A DNA stretch of 64,000 nucleotides from Anaerolineae bacterium (GTDB taxonomy: Bacteria > Chloroflexota > Anaerolineae > Anaerolineales > UBA11579): NCBI GenBank assembly GCA_004297445.1, contig SCUK01000051.1:1-64000 (forward strand), given 5' to 3'. Within the stretch, counting starts at the first letter, position 1. Each line of letters opens with the position of its first letter. Shown here piece by piece: positions 24,790 to 34,633 of the stretch. The notes under the pieces are model-generated. The model saw nothing but the letters and a program-made list of their open reading frames with translations, searched no databases and was not told the DNA's origin. The position numbers were made by a program, and so were the translations under genes.

Positions 24790-26381
24790 GCGGGAAGGCG
24801 GGCTTTTCAGTGCGCGGCCGCAATCCGGATGTGCTGATGTGCATCGCCAACTTATCTAACGATGAGGTATTCACGCCACCCGAGTTTGCCAATCGGATGC
24901 TCGACACTCTGGCGGAGGCGTGGGCGGCAGACAACGGTGGCGCGAACATCTGGGCGGACAAGTCGGTAAGGTTTCTCGACCCATGCACTAAGTCAGGCGT
25001 GTTCCTGCGCGAAATCACCAACCGCCTCACCAAAGGCCTGGCGGACGAATTGCCGGACCTCGACGAGCGCGTCAATTACATCCTTACGAAGCAAGTCTTC
25101 GGCATCGGGATTACCTATCTCACCAGCTTGCTGGCGCGGCGCAGCCTTTATTGTTCAAAGCATGCCAAGGGCGAGCACTCGATCGCCAAGTCCTTTGCTA
25201 CCGACGCTGGCAATATTTGGTTCGAGCGTACCGAGCACACATGGCTTGATGACAGATGCATATTCTGCGGAGCAAATAGGCGTGATTATGACCGCGGCGA
25301 AGGATTGGAAACCCATGCATATGCGTTAATCCACGCCCACGACATTAAGACTCGACTTGCAGAGTTGTTTGGAGGTAACATGCAATTTGACGTAATCATT
25401 GGTAATCCGCCGTACCAGCTCGGTCAAAGCGGGGGGGAGGCTGTAGGTGGCTTCGCGATGCCCATCTACCAAGAGTTCGTCAGGGCCGGAAAGAGCCTCG
25501 ATCCGCGGTTCCTGGTGATGGTGACCCCGTCGCGGTGGTTCGCCGGTGGGCGAGGCCTGGATGAATACCGCAGCGAGATGCTCGCGGACAAGCGCATACG
25601 GGCGCTCGTGGATTTCCCGGATGCAGCGGAGGCGTTTCCAGGTATCCAAATCAAGGGCGGTGTGAGCTATTTCCTGTGGGACAGTTCGTGGAATGATGCC
25701 TGTGAGGTCACGACGATTCACGGAGGCGGACCAACTTCGCCGCCGATGAAGCGGAACTTAGGCGCCTATGACGTCCTCGTCCGGCGTAACGAGGCAGTGC
25801 CTATTTTGGAGAAGGTCCTCAGAGTCAACAAGAAAGACGGCTACGGCAACTTGGCCAAAAAGGTCTCAGCCATTCAACCTTTCAGCATCCGCACGAATTT
25901 TCGGGGCGCCGAGAAGAAGACGGGGATGAAGATGCCGGTCGTGCTCATCGGCAACAACAGCGAAACCTACATCGAACGGGCCGACGTTCCGCGTAACGAC
26001 GCGTGGATCGACGAGTGGAAGGTGTTGCTGGGTGCCGCCTATGGCGCGGGCGATAGCTTTCCGCACCAAATCTACAACTACCCGCTCATCGCGGGGCCAG
26101 GGACTGCATGTACAGAAACCTACCTGGTCATCGACCGTTTCAAGAAAGAGATTCAAGCAAAGCGGTTCGCCGCCTACTTGCGTACTCGGTTTGTCCGCTA
26201 CTTGGTGTCGTTACGGAAATATACCCAGCACCTCTACAACGAGCGCTTCCAGTTCGTGCCTGATCTGCCGATGGATCGCGAATGGAACGACACGATCCTC
26301 TACAAGAAGTACGGTATCACGAAGAACGAGATCGAGTTCATCGACAGCATGATCCGACCGATGGACGACGGCGATGCCTAA
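24786..26381 (+). CDS. Eco57I-type N6-adenine DNA methylase
   Basis: 531 residues. EVFTPPEFANRML (27-39), a variant motif I FLDPCTKSGVFL (63-74) and the catalytic DVIIGNPPYQL (about 201-211) place it among N6-adenine methylases. A Cys/His patch (CSKHAKGEH, CIFCGANR; about 120-165) may bind zinc. The C-terminal half probably holds target recognition (IQIKGGVSYFLWD, then VVLIGNNSETY). It overlaps both neighbours by 4 and 8 bp, so all three are translated together. Expected role: host DNA protection by methylation. Confidence 0.8.
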   Translation: MSGKAGFSVRGRNPDVLMCIANLSNDEVFTPPEFANRMLDTLAEAWAADNGGANIWADKSVRFLDPCTKSGVFLREITNRLTKGLADELPDLDERVNYILTKQVFGIGITYLTSLLARRSLYCSKHAKGEHSIAKSFATDAGNIWFERTEHTWLDDRCIFCGANRRDYDRGEGLETHAYALIHAHDIKTRLAELFGGNMQFDVIIGNPPYQLGQSGGEAVGGFAMPIYQEFVRAGKSLDPRFLVMVTPSRWFAGGRGLDEYRSEMLADKRIRALVDFPDAAEAFPGIQIKGGVSYFLWDSSWNDACEVTTIHGGGPTSPPMKRNLGAYDVLVRRNEAVPILEKVLRVNKKDGYGNLAKKVSAIQPFSIRTNFRGAEKKTGMKMPVVLIGNNSETYIERADVPRNDAWIDEWKVLLGAAYGAGDSFPHQIYNYPLIAGPGTACTETYLVIDRFKKEIQAKRFAAYLRTRFVRYLVSLRKYTQHLYNERFQFVPDLPMDREWNDTILYKKYGITKNEIEFIDSMIRPMDDGDA

Positions 26382-28911
26382 GTCCATCGAGGAAATCCTC
26401 GCGCCCAGGCCGGAAGCTCGGCCGCGTATCTACGCCTACTCGATTGCCGATGAGGCGCATGCAGGTCTCCTCAAGGTGGGTCAGACCACGCGCGATGTGA
26501 AGCAACGCGTCGCCGAGCAGCTCAAGACCGCCGCCATCAAGAACTACACTATCGAAATTGATGAGCCCGCCGAGCGCGAGGACGGCACAATCTTCAACGA
26601 CTATGACGTGCGCGCCACGCTTGTCAGTAAGGACTTTGAAAACACTGAACTGGAGTGGGTGCGCTGCACCGTTGAGGACATAAAGACTGTGCTCGCCGAG
26701 TTGCGCACCGGAAAGACATTCACTGGCACACATCACCAGACCTTTGTAATGCGTCATGAACAGGCCGAGGCCGTTGACAAAACGCACGCTTACTTTCACT
26801 CCATCTGGAAGGAGGACATGCACGCTGTCCCGCGGTTCCTCTGGAACGCAAAAATGCGGTTCGGCAAGACCTTCGCCACTTACCAGCTTGCCAAAAAACT
26901 CGGCGCCAAGCGCGTCCTTGTGGTGACCTTTAAGCCGGCCGTCGAGGACGCGTGGCAGACAGACCTTGAATCCCACGTCGACTTCGATGGGTGGCAATAC
27001 CTCTCTCGAAGTTCTGACAGAGACCCGACAAAGGTCAACAGCATGAACCCCGTGGTCTATTTCGGCTCCTTCCAGGACCTCCTCGGCCACGATTCAGCGG
27101 GAAACATCAAGCCCAAAAACGAATGGCTTCACACGGTGAATTGGGATCTCGTGGTATTCGACGAGTACCATTTCGGCGCGTGGCGCGATACTGCCAAAGA
27201 ACTTTTCGAAGGTGAAGATGAGACGGTCGCAAGAAAGGAGGCCAAGCTGGAGTATGCTGCGGAACTGGAGGATGTGAACGAAGACTTGAATGAGCTTTCT
27301 CAGACGGAAACCGAGTTTTTGCCCATCACAACCAAAGCCTACCTCTACCTTTCGGGCACGCCCTTCCGGGCGCTGGCGACGGGCGAATTCATTGAAGAAC
27401 AGATATTCAACTGGACCTACACCGACGAACAGCGTGCCAAGGAAGAGTTCGCGAAAAAGGACGCGGGTAAATGGAACCCCTACGGCGCGCTTCCACAGAT
27501 GCGCCTGCTGACTTACCAGATGCCGGATGAACTGCTGGCCATTGCCAGCGCCGGTGAGTTCGACGAATTCGATCTCAATGCGTTCTTCGAGGCATCGGGT
27601 CGGGATGCGGAGGCGCAATTCAAACACAAGGGCGACGTGCAGAAGTGGCTGGACATTATCCGCGGCGGGTACGCTCCCAAGGCACTCGAGCATTTGAAAA
27701 CCGGCACACGTCCGCCGTTTCCATACTCGGATATACGAGTGCTGCCCTACTTGCAACACTCGTTTTGGTTCCTCCCCAATGTCGCCGCCTGCCATGCGAT
27801 GGCAAACCTCCTTGCAGAGAAATACAATACCTTTTGGCATGATTACGAGGTGATAGTCGCGGCGGGTGCTTCGGCAGGTATTGGGCTGAATGCGCTGCCG
27901 CCTGTACGCAAGGCCATTGGTAGCGGATTCGAGACGAAGACCATCACGCTCTCATGCGGCAAACTGACCACCGGCATCACGGTGCCACAGTGGTCAGCAA
28001 TCCTGATGCTGCGCAACCTCAAGTCGCCGGAGACCTATTTTCAGGCTGCGTTTCGCGTGCAGTCGCCGTGGTCTATCAACAACCCGAATGGCGACAACCC
28101 GAACGAAGAAGAGATCCTCAAGCCCGTTTGTTTTGTGTTCGATTTCGCACCCACGCGGGCCTTGCGGCAACTCTCGGAATACGGAATCGGGCTCTCGCCG
28201 AACGAACCGAACCCGGAGAACGCAGTTAGGGATCTTGTCTCGTTCCTGCCCGTGTTGGCCTACGACGGGGCGAACATGACACAGATTGACGCGGGCGGCA
28301 TTCTCGATATCGCAATGGCAGGCACCTCGGCCACTCTGCTGGCCCGCAAGTGGGAGAGTGCGCTGCTTGTGAACGTGGATAACGATACTCTGCGCCGCAT
28401 CCTAGACAACCCTGAAGCGATGGCGGCGGTTGACCGCATTGAAGGCTGGCGAACGCTCGGCGACAATATCATCGAGACAATCATCAACAAGAGCGAGAAG
28501 GTCAAGGAGCTCAAGAAAAAGGCCAACGACACGGAGTTGACTGCGAAAGAAAAGAAAGAACTCAGCGCCGAAGAGAGAGAATATAAGGCCAAGCGCAAGC
28601 TCGTCCAGGAGAAGCTGATCAAGTTCGCGACGCGAATCCCGCCGTTCATGTACCTGACCGACTACCGCGAGAATACGTTGCAGGACGTCATCACCAAGCT
28701 GGAGCCGGACTTGTTTCTCGCCGTCACCGGCCTGACGGTGGAGGACTTCCATCTACTTGTACGGCACAAGGTGTTCAACACCGAGCAGATGAATCAGGCC
28801 GTGTTTGCTTTCCGGCGCTACGAAGACGCGTCGCTTCGATATACCGGCATAGATAGCCATCCAGGACTGACCCATTACGGGTTGTACGACACTGTGGTGG
28901 CAAGGGAGTGA
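26374..28911 (+). CDS. GIY-YIG nuclease-SF2 helicase restriction subunit
   Basis: 845 residues. The N terminus (18-50) has RIYAYSIADEAHAGLLKVGQ, matching the GIY-YIG fold (a Tyr pair, then a K-x-G-x-T turn and R45). The helicase follows: Walker A KMRFGKTF (160-167), DEYH (263-266), motif III-like YLSGTPFRAL and a second RecA-like half with FQAAFRVQSPW. A charged coiled-coil stretch (about 705-750) lies near the C terminus. Predicted role: ATP-driven translocation and DNA cleavage of unmethylated DNA. Start overlaps the methylase by 8 bp. Confidence 0.82.
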   Translation: MPKSIEEILAPRPEARPRIYAYSIADEAHAGLLKVGQTTRDVKQRVAEQLKTAAIKNYTIEIDEPAEREDGTIFNDYDVRATLVSKDFENTELEWVRCTVEDIKTVLAELRTGKTFTGTHHQTFVMRHEQAEAVDKTHAYFHSIWKEDMHAVPRFLWNAKMRFGKTFATYQLAKKLGAKRVLVVTFKPAVEDAWQTDLESHVDFDGWQYLSRSSDRDPTKVNSMNPVVYFGSFQDLLGHDSAGNIKPKNEWLHTVNWDLVVFDEYHFGAWRDTAKELFEGEDETVARKEAKLEYAAELEDVNEDLNELSQTETEFLPITTKAYLYLSGTPFRALATGEFIEEQIFNWTYTDEQRAKEEFAKKDAGKWNPYGALPQMRLLTYQMPDELLAIASAGEFDEFDLNAFFEASGRDAEAQFKHKGDVQKWLDIIRGGYAPKALEHLKTGTRPPFPYSDIRVLPYLQHSFWFLPNVAACHAMANLLAEKYNTFWHDYEVIVAAGASAGIGLNALPPVRKAIGSGFETKTITLSCGKLTTGITVPQWSAILMLRNLKSPETYFQAAFRVQSPWSINNPNGDNPNEEEILKPVCFVFDFAPTRALRQLSEYGIGLSPNEPNPENAVRDLVSFLPVLAYDGANMTQIDAGGILDIAMAGTSATLLARKWESALLVNVDNDTLRRILDNPEAMAAVDRIEGWRTLGDNIIETIINKSEKVKELKKKANDTELTAKEKKELSAEEREYKAKRKLVQEKLIKFATRIPPFMYLTDYRENTLQDVITKLEPDLFLAVTGLTVEDFHLLVRHKVFNTEQMNQAVFAFRRYEDASLRYTGIDSHPGLTHYGLYDTVVARE

Positions 28912-29311
28912 GTGGCAGTCCCGCAAATTGGTGAGCTTGTAACCGGTGGTAGGGGACGGTCCCCTGCGCGGTCCGCGGCTCAAACGGGACATTAGCTTGC
29001 TACCGGCTAAAGAGAAGGGGGGTGAACAATAGATGCAGCACGGTATCAGGTCGTATTCCCCTCCATTCAATTCGCAACGGAGTTTGCTTATGTATCACAT
29101 ATAGGTGTAAAGAACTTCAACAATGTATACTAGCAGCCATAGTAGATTTCGGGTTACAATAATTTAGGCGGCCCGGCTAAGTGCGCTAACACCCAACCGG
29201 GCCTAACCTAACCACCAGGGTTCGCTGATGGCTCGGCTAGCCGTATTCTACCAGTTAGGACCCTGGTGGTTATTTTCTAACCATTTAGGGTCTTTTTGAT
29301 TGGTGGTGAAT
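28912..29311 (+). promoter_or_regulatory. 400-bp non-coding region with a structured leader
   Basis: From 28912 to about 29160 I see no gene; TATACT at 29126-29131 could be a -10 box but lacks a good -35. From 29164 there is strong structure. Stem 1 pairs GGCCCGG (29170-29176) with CCGGGCC (29197-29203). Stem 2 pairs AACCACCAGGGT (29210-29221) with ACCCTGGTGGTT (29260-29271) and is followed by ATTTTCT, like a terminator. CGGCTAGCCG (29234-29243) folds inside its loop. CTAACCA-N2/3-AGGGT occurs twice (29206-29221 and 29276-29291). A transcription attenuator for the next gene is possible. Confidence 0.5.
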
Positions 29312-30061
29312 ATGTCTGAAAGGGAATTCTCCCTAGACATCTCTTTTGGATATAAATTCTTGATTGGCACTTATGGAGAAGACAGTACCATGGGCGGCCA
29401 TATTGTCAACGGCCTCTTGCAAGATCCAGAGGGAAACAAATTGCTGTTGGCAATTGCCCTCACAGAAGTCATACGTGATCTTCAGTGTGGTGAATGGTTC
29501 ATCAATTCCACCGATTCCGTTGTCTTTCAGGATACCCTCACTGCCCTTATCCATGTCGCAATGAGGAAGACATTTCCGAAGTTAGTCGACTCGTTTCTCT
29601 CTAAAATCTCCCTGGGCGATGGAACCAGTTATTTCAACACACAGATTGAGTGGAAGTCTGTCCGAAATCAGAACACTTTTACCCTAAAAATTTCGGGTAC
29701 AGATTACGAATCCCATGAATTGCTAGAGATACTACCCAGACTGGTTTACGAGCCACCAAGGTTTGCGGCCATCGGCTATCAGAATGGAGGAACGGTCGTG
29801 ATTAATCTTGGCATACCACCATTAGAATCGTTTGAGCGTGGACCCCTCTATGCTTACCTCGAGGACGAACTAGCTCGAATACTTGGTAGAGCGACAAAAT
29901 CAGGAATTAACGTAAGTCGCATCATAGTTGCGTTACATTTCGACAGAGAAAGAATAAACGAAACTCTGACTGAATTTCTAAAGAAACATTTCAAATCTCG
30001 CTACCCAGAAATCCGAATCGAGGTCGTACGGAAGGGATACTTGGACCGCTTCCCTGACTAA
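29312..30061 (+). CDS. Protein of unknown function
   Basis: 249 residues from ATG 29312 (GGTGGTGA upstream); TTG 29300 would add four residues. The family is not recognised. It is soluble-looking and mixed alpha/beta, with no signal peptide. The middle contains TSYFNTQIEWKSVRNQNTFT, and the C-terminal third is rich in Arg, Lys and Glu. GC is low compared with the glycan cluster that follows, so it belongs to the accessory half. The structured leader upstream suggests specific regulation. Confidence 0.5.
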   Translation: MSEREFSLDISFGYKFLIGTYGEDSTMGGHIVNGLLQDPEGNKLLLAIALTEVIRDLQCGEWFINSTDSVVFQDTLTALIHVAMRKTFPKLVDSFLSKISLGDGTSYFNTQIEWKSVRNQNTFTLKISGTDYESHELLEILPRLVYEPPRFAAIGYQNGGTVVINLGIPPLESFERGPLYAYLEDELARILGRATKSGINVSRIIVALHFDRERINETLTEFLKKHFKSRYPEIRIEVVRKGYLDRFPD

Positions 30062-30175
30062 TTGAAAGAGTACAATGGCGAGACAGAATTCTGGGAATGT
30101 AGGTGTCGCCACATAATGTTACAGACTAAGAAAAGTCATTGAGCCTTTTGGGGGCAGAGATACGCCTTACTGTTT

Positions 30176-30227
30176 GTGAAGGACTACACTTACAGTAAAG
30201 GACTTTAATTCAAAGTAAAGAACTTTA
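30176..30227 (+). repeat. Three iterons upstream of the gmd promoter
   Basis: GTGAAGGACTACA (30176), GTAAAGGACTTTA (30195) and GTAAAGAACTTTA (30215) are direct repeats spaced 19 and 20 bp, about two helical turns. The last two are also near-palindromic (TAAAG-N2-CTTTA). They end 24 bp before the -35 box, a usual activator position. Confidence 0.55.
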
Positions 30228-30251
30228 TTACGATACAACAGGAATCCGTCC

Positions 30252-30293
30252 TTGACCTATTTCCGTCCGTCGCTATAATTCAGTCGTTGAATT
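30252..30293 (+). promoter_or_regulatory. gmd promoter with overlapping palindromic operator
   Basis: TTGACC (30252-30257) and TATAAT (30274-30279) are 16 bp apart. The palindrome AATTCAGTCGTTGAATT (30277-30293, one mismatched pair) overlaps the -10 box and the start site. The same arrangement occurs before the MarR-type regulator at 34682. GAGGAG at 30301-30306 serves ATG 30313. Confidence 0.75.
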
Positions 30294-30312
30294 TTGAATT
30301 GAGGAGAATCGC

Positions 30313-31296
30313 ATGCCTACTGCATTGATTACCGGCATCACCGGACAGGACGGGTCCTACCTGGCAGAGTTCCTGCTGGCAAAGGGCTACAAGGTCATCG
30401 GCATGGTGCGCCGTTCCAGCACGATGACGTTTGACCGCATCTTCCACATCCAGGAGGACATCGAACTGATTCAAGGCGACCTGCACGACCAGACTTCGCT
30501 GGTGAATTTGATGGGCGACTACAAGCCGGACGAGGTGTACAACCTGGGGGCGCAGTCGTTCGTACCGACATCCTGGAATCAGCCGGTGCTGACCGGCGAA
30601 GTGACCGGCCTGGGCGTGACGCGCATGTTGGATGCCATCAAAATTGGCTCGCCGAAGACGCGCTTCTATCAGGCCTCATCCAGCGAGATGTTCGGCAAGG
30701 TGCTGGAAGTGCCGCAGCGCGAGGAAACCCCCTTCTACCCGCGCAGCCCGTATGGCGTGGCGAAGGTGTACGGCCATTGGATCACGGTGAACTACCGCGA
30801 GTCGTATGACATGTTTGCGGTATCCGGAATCCTGTTCAACCATGAAAGCCCGCGGCGCGGGTTGGAGTTCGTGACGCGCAAAATCACCTATGGCGTGGCG
30901 CGCATTAAACTGGGGTTGGCGAAGGATTTGCGGCTCGGCAACCTGGAGGCGCGGCGCGACTGGGGCTTCGCCGGCGATTACGTCAAAGCGATGTGGCTGA
31001 TGCTGCAACAGGAAGAACCGGATGATTATGTCGTCGGCACCGGCGAGACGCATTCAGTCAAAGAATTCTGTGAACTGGCCTTTGGCGCAGTGGACCTGGA
31101 TTACAAGGACTACGTGGTGCAGGACGAGCGCTTCTACCGCCCCGCCGAAGTGGACCTGCTGGTGTCTGACCCGAGCAAGGCGCGCGAGAAATTGAACTGG
31201 CAGCGCGAAGTGGAATTCAAAGGACTGGTGGAGATGATGGTGGCGGCGGATATGAAGCTGCTGCAGGAGCAATACAAGGACGTACTGGCCGGGTGA
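30313..31296 (+). CDS. gmd: GDP-mannose 4,6-dehydratase
   Basis: 327 residues. This extended SDR has the NAD(P) site [13 protein letters not shown] (8-20), S122-S124 (ASSSEMFG) and catalytic Y147-x3-K151 (YGVAK). MVRRSS (31-36) and NHESPRRG are typical of Gmd. It turns GDP-mannose into GDP-4-keto-6-deoxymannose, which the Fcl-like enzyme at 36201 can convert to GDP-L-fucose. It is the first gene after the operator-controlled promoter, and its stop overlaps the next gene (GTGA). Confidence 0.9.
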   Translation: MPTALITGITGQDGSYLAEFLLAKGYKVIGMVRRSSTMTFDRIFHIQEDIELIQGDLHDQTSLVNLMGDYKPDEVYNLGAQSFVPTSWNQPVLTGEVTGLGVTRMLDAIKIGSPKTRFYQASSSEMFGKVLEVPQREETPFYPRSPYGVAKVYGHWITVNYRESYDMFAVSGILFNHESPRRGLEFVTRKITYGVARIKLGLAKDLRLGNLEARRDWGFAGDYVKAMWLMLQQEEPDDYVVGTGETHSVKEFCELAFGAVDLDYKDYVVQDERFYRPAEVDLLVSDPSKAREKLNWQREVEFKGLVEMMVAADMKLLQEQYKDVLAG

Positions 31297-32981
31297 CCCT
31301 CCGCATGATTGAAACCAACTTCATTGCTCCCGTCATCCGGCGGGCGGCGGAGAAGCCGGACCACCCCACGCTGACCTTCATCGCTGAAGACGGCGCGGAG
31401 ACGGTGGTGACAGCGGCGCAGTTCCATAGACGGGCGACGGGCACAGCGGCGGCGTTGCGGGCAGTGGGCATCGCGCCGGACGACCTCGTCATCCTGGTGC
31501 TGAAGCATTCACAGCAATTGCTCTCGGCGTTCTGGGGGGCGCTGTACCTCGGCGCCATTCCATCCATCTTCCCGTTCCTGACCGAAAAACTGGACCCGGC
31601 CCTGTACATGGAGCGGGTGAAGACGCTCGTGACGCATTCCGGGGCGCGGGCGGTGGTAACGTATGCCGAGTTTAGGGACACACTGGCGGATTTGCTGAAA
31701 GACGCCGACTGCCGGGTGCTGACCACGGAAGAGATGCCGGAAGCGGCGGATGCGAATTTCGCCGCGCCGGAGGTGACTGCCGAGAAAATCGCATTCCTGC
31801 AGCACAGCAGCGGCACGACGGGCCTGCAAAAGGGCGTGGCGCTCTCACATCGGGCGGTGCTGAATCAGATTTCCGCTTACGGCAACGCCATCGAATTGAA
31901 TCAGCACGATGTGGTGGCCTCGTGGCTGCCGCTGTACCACGACATGGGACTCATCGCCGGGTTCGTGATGCCGATTGTGGCCGGCACGCCGCTGGTGCTG
32001 ATGTCACCGTTCCACTGGGTGCGCGACCCGAAAATCCTGCTGTGGGCCATCCACCGCCACAAGGCGACGCTAGCCTGGCTGCCGAATTTTGCTTACAACC
32101 ACATCGCCCGCACGGCGCGGCCCGCCGGGCTGGAGGGACTGGATTTGAGTTCGTGGCGCATGGTGATTAACTGCTCGGAGCCTGCGTACCACGCCAGCCA
32201 CAGCGCATTTCTGGAGAAGCTGACGCCCTACGGTCTGCGGCCCGAAGCGCTGGCCGTGTCGTACGCCATGGCGGAGAACACGTTTGCAGTAACGCAAACC
32301 GTGCCGGGTGCGCCGCCGCGGCTGGACTGGGTGAACATCGCCGTGCTGCAAAGCGAACGCAAGGCGGTGGCGGCGGAAGCCGGGAGCGCGGGCACGACGG
32401 TGATGGTGTCCTGCGGCGCGCCGATTGAAGGCACCGAGGTGCGAGTACTGGATGCGACTGGCGCGCCGCTGGGCGAACGGCAGGTTGGCGAACTGGCGGT
32501 GCGCAGCAATTGCATGTTGAGCGGCTACTACAAACGGCCGGACCTGGACGCCGAAACGCTGGTGGAGGGCTGGTACCGCACCGGAGATATGGGCTATCTC
32601 GCGGATGGCGAGGTATTCATCACAGGTCGCATGAAGGACCTCATCATCGTGGGCGGGAAGAACGTGTACCCGCAGGACCTGGAAGCCATCGCCAACCACA
32701 CGCCGGGCATTGTGCCGGGACGGGCGGCGGCTTTCGGGCTGATGGATGAGCGCATCGGTTCCGAAGTGGTGGTGATGGTGGCGGAACGAATGAACGGCGC
32801 CGAGGCGCGCGACCCGGCAGAGATTGAGCGCGACCTGCGCCAGCGCATTGTGCAGGAAACGGAAGTGACGCTGGCCGACATGCGGCTGGTGGATGAACGC
32901 TGGCTGATTAAGACCTCCAGCGGGAAGGTGGCACGCGGCGATAACCGGGCGAAATATTTGCGGGAGTTCCGCGGGCAGTAA
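31293..32981 (+). CDS. Fatty-acyl-AMP ligase-like adenylate-forming enzyme
   Basis: 562 residues from GTG 31293. The adenylation P-loop is [11 protein letters not shown] (171-181). [15 protein letters not shown] and the later [19 protein letters not shown] are family motifs, and the final [15 protein letters not shown] carries the C-domain Lys. The YHDMGL form is common in fatty-acyl-AMP ligases (FAAL), which load acyl groups onto a carrier protein rather than CoA. An acyl carrier protein at 63719 is a likely partner. It may provide an acyl group for the glycan or its lipid anchor. Confidence 0.8.
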   Translation: MTLRMIETNFIAPVIRRAAEKPDHPTLTFIAEDGAETVVTAAQFHRRATGTAAALRAVGIAPDDLVILVLKHSQQLLSAFWGALYLGAIPSIFPFLTEKLDPALYMERVKTLVTHSGARAVVTYAEFRDTLADLLKDADCRVLTTEEMPEAADANFAAPEVTAEKIAFLQHSSGTTGLQKGVALSHRAVLNQISAYGNAIELNQHDVVASWLPLYHDMGLIAGFVMPIVAGTPLVLMSPFHWVRDPKILLWAIHRHKATLAWLPNFAYNHIARTARPAGLEGLDLSSWRMVINCSEPAYHASHSAFLEKLTPYGLRPEALAVSYAMAENTFAVTQTVPGAPPRLDWVNIAVLQSERKAVAAEAGSAGTTVMVSCGAPIEGTEVRVLDATGAPLGERQVGELAVRSNCMLSGYYKRPDLDAETLVEGWYRTGDMGYLADGEVFITGRMKDLIIVGGKNVYPQDLEAIANHTPGIVPGRAAAFGLMDERIGSEVVVMVAERMNGAEARDPAEIERDLRQRIVQETEVTLADMRLVDERWLIKTSSGKVARGDNRAKYLREFRGQ

Positions 32982-32990
32982 GAAGAAAGG

Positions 32991-33070
32991 CATCTCACGC
33001 AAAGACCGCCAAGAACGTAAAGAAGTGCAACAGCATAACCACAGATAGACACAGATGAACACAGATAAAC
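32991..33070. repeat. Intergenic repeats (CTCACGCAAAG and ACAGATGAACACAGAT types)
   Basis: ATCTCACGCAAAGACCGCC begins at 32993 and recurs in variants at 44722, 50190 and 54216. From about 33037 a second type, CCACAGATAGACACAGATG, covers the most upstream start codon of the next gene. These look like dispersed short repeats, not regulatory signals of one gene. Confidence 0.6.
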
Positions 33071-33075
33071 CTCGA

Positions 33076-34623
33076 ATGAAGACACTATTAATGTCCACGC
33101 GGCTATATGGTTTGCTGATGGGCTGCATGGGCGTTGCGTTGGCATTGGCGTGGGTGAGCAACGGCTTTGCCGGGCTGACGAACTGGGCCGGCTGGCTGGC
33201 GGTGATGGCTTTCTGCGCCGGTGTACTATGGGGCGGCTTCCGGCTGCTGGCGGGCGAGGGGTTACCGGCCTGGGTCAAGAAACTTGTCGTAGGCGCGTTT
33301 GCGTTGCGGCTGGCGCTGGGCGTGTTCTGGTTTGTGGCGCTGCCTGTGTGGGGATACGACACGGATGTGCAGCGCGCCGGTTACGTAATGGACGATGCCC
33401 ACAAGCGCGACGGCATCGCCTGGAAACTGGCGAAGGAAGATACGCCGCTGTGGGAAGCGTTTAGCGGCTACAGCACGACCGACCAGTACGGCGGGTTGCT
33501 GTTTGCCAGCGCGTTTGTGTACCGGTATGTCGGAGGCGAGGTGCACCACCCGCTGATGATGCTGGCGATTGCCGCGGCGGCTTCGGCGCTGGCGGTGGCG
33601 TTCGGCTGGGCGTTCGTCCAGCGGTTATGGGGCGAGACGCCGGCGCGCTGGACGGCGTGGGGGCTGGCGCTGTACCCGGAAGCCGTGCTGCTGGGTTCGT
33701 CCCAGATGCGCGAGCCGTTTGCGCTGCTGCTGACAGCGATGATGCTATGGCTGACATTGAAGCTGGCCGAAAAGGCGAGTTGGAAAGCGGCGCTCGGGTT
33801 GGCGGCCTGCCTCGCGGCCGGGTTGCTGCTCTCGCCGCCGATTGCTGCGATGCAGGCCGTTGTAGCCGGGATGTTGTTCCTGGCCGCGGACAAGGGTCAT
33901 CTGCTGACGCCGCGGCGCAAGGCCATCCTCTTTGGGCTGGCCGCGCTGGCAGGACTGGGAGTGCTGGTCGTGTTGGGGCCGCGGCTGGCCGGTTTCTTTG
34001 ATGCAGTGGCGTGGCAGAAGTACGTGGCCGAGTCGGCTTCGGGCTGGGTGGCGCGGCAGTTTGAGCGCATGCCGGTGTGGACGCACGTGGCGTTCCTGCT
34101 GGCCTACGGCGTGTTCCGCCCATTGTTGCCGGCGGCGGTGGTGGCGGATGGCATCCTGATGTGGAAGGTCATCGCCATCGTGCGGGCGGCGGGCTGGACG
34201 GCGCTGCTGGCCCTGCTGTTGTATACCACGCTGCTCGCTCTGCGCAACAAGGCATGGCGGGCGGCGCCGGGCGCGCTGCTACTGGGCAACTGGCTGGTGG
34301 TGCTGGTGGCCTCCTACCGCGGCGGCGGCGACGACTGGGACAACCCGCGCTACCGGGCGGCGTTTGCGGTGGTGCAGGTGGCGCTGGCGGCCTGGGCGCT
34401 GTGGCAACAGCGCGAACAGCGGGATCCCTGGCTGCGCCGGGCGTTCGGCTTTGCGCTCGGGTTAATGCTGTGGTTCCTGCCCTGGTATTTGCGGCGATAC
34501 GCGCCGTTTGAATGGCCGATTGTGGACCTGCCGGATGTGGTGGGGTTGGGGCTGCTGACCGGCGGGTATTTCACGCTGTGGGATGTGTTGCGCTCGAGCG
34601 AAATAAATGACTTGCAAACATGA
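33076..34623 (+). CDS. Polytopic GT-C-like membrane protein
   Basis: 515 residues from ATG 33076; I rejected ATG 33055 because it lies in a dispersed repeat. About eleven membrane helices are predicted. After the second or third helix comes WGYDTDVQRAGYVMDDA, an acidic extracytoplasmic loop like the D-x-D/E loop of GT-C transferases, then SSQMREPFALLL, similar to EpsG/Wzy-like membrane proteins. A polymerase or lipid-linked-sugar transferase role is inferred. It closes the gmd transcription unit. Confidence 0.6.
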   Translation: MKTLLMSTRLYGLLMGCMGVALALAWVSNGFAGLTNWAGWLAVMAFCAGVLWGGFRLLAGEGLPAWVKKLVVGAFALRLALGVFWFVALPVWGYDTDVQRAGYVMDDAHKRDGIAWKLAKEDTPLWEAFSGYSTTDQYGGLLFASAFVYRYVGGEVHHPLMMLAIAAAASALAVAFGWAFVQRLWGETPARWTAWGLALYPEAVLLGSSQMREPFALLLTAMMLWLTLKLAEKASWKAALGLAACLAAGLLLSPPIAAMQAVVAGMLFLAADKGHLLTPRRKAILFGLAALAGLGVLVVLGPRLAGFFDAVAWQKYVAESASGWVARQFERMPVWTHVAFLLAYGVFRPLLPAAVVADGILMWKVIAIVRAAGWTALLALLLYTTLLALRNKAWRAAPGALLLGNWLVVLVASYRGGGDDWDNPRYRAAFAVVQVALAAWALWQQREQRDPWLRRAFGFALGLMLWFLPWYLRRYAPFEWPIVDLPDVVGLGLLTGGYFTLWDVLRSSEINDLQT

Positions 34624-34633
34624 ATATCGGGGC

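Noticed and set aside
28912-29311. Retron ncRNA or T-box leader
   Set aside because: No reverse transcriptase follows, and neither a T-box sequence nor msr/msd features are seen.
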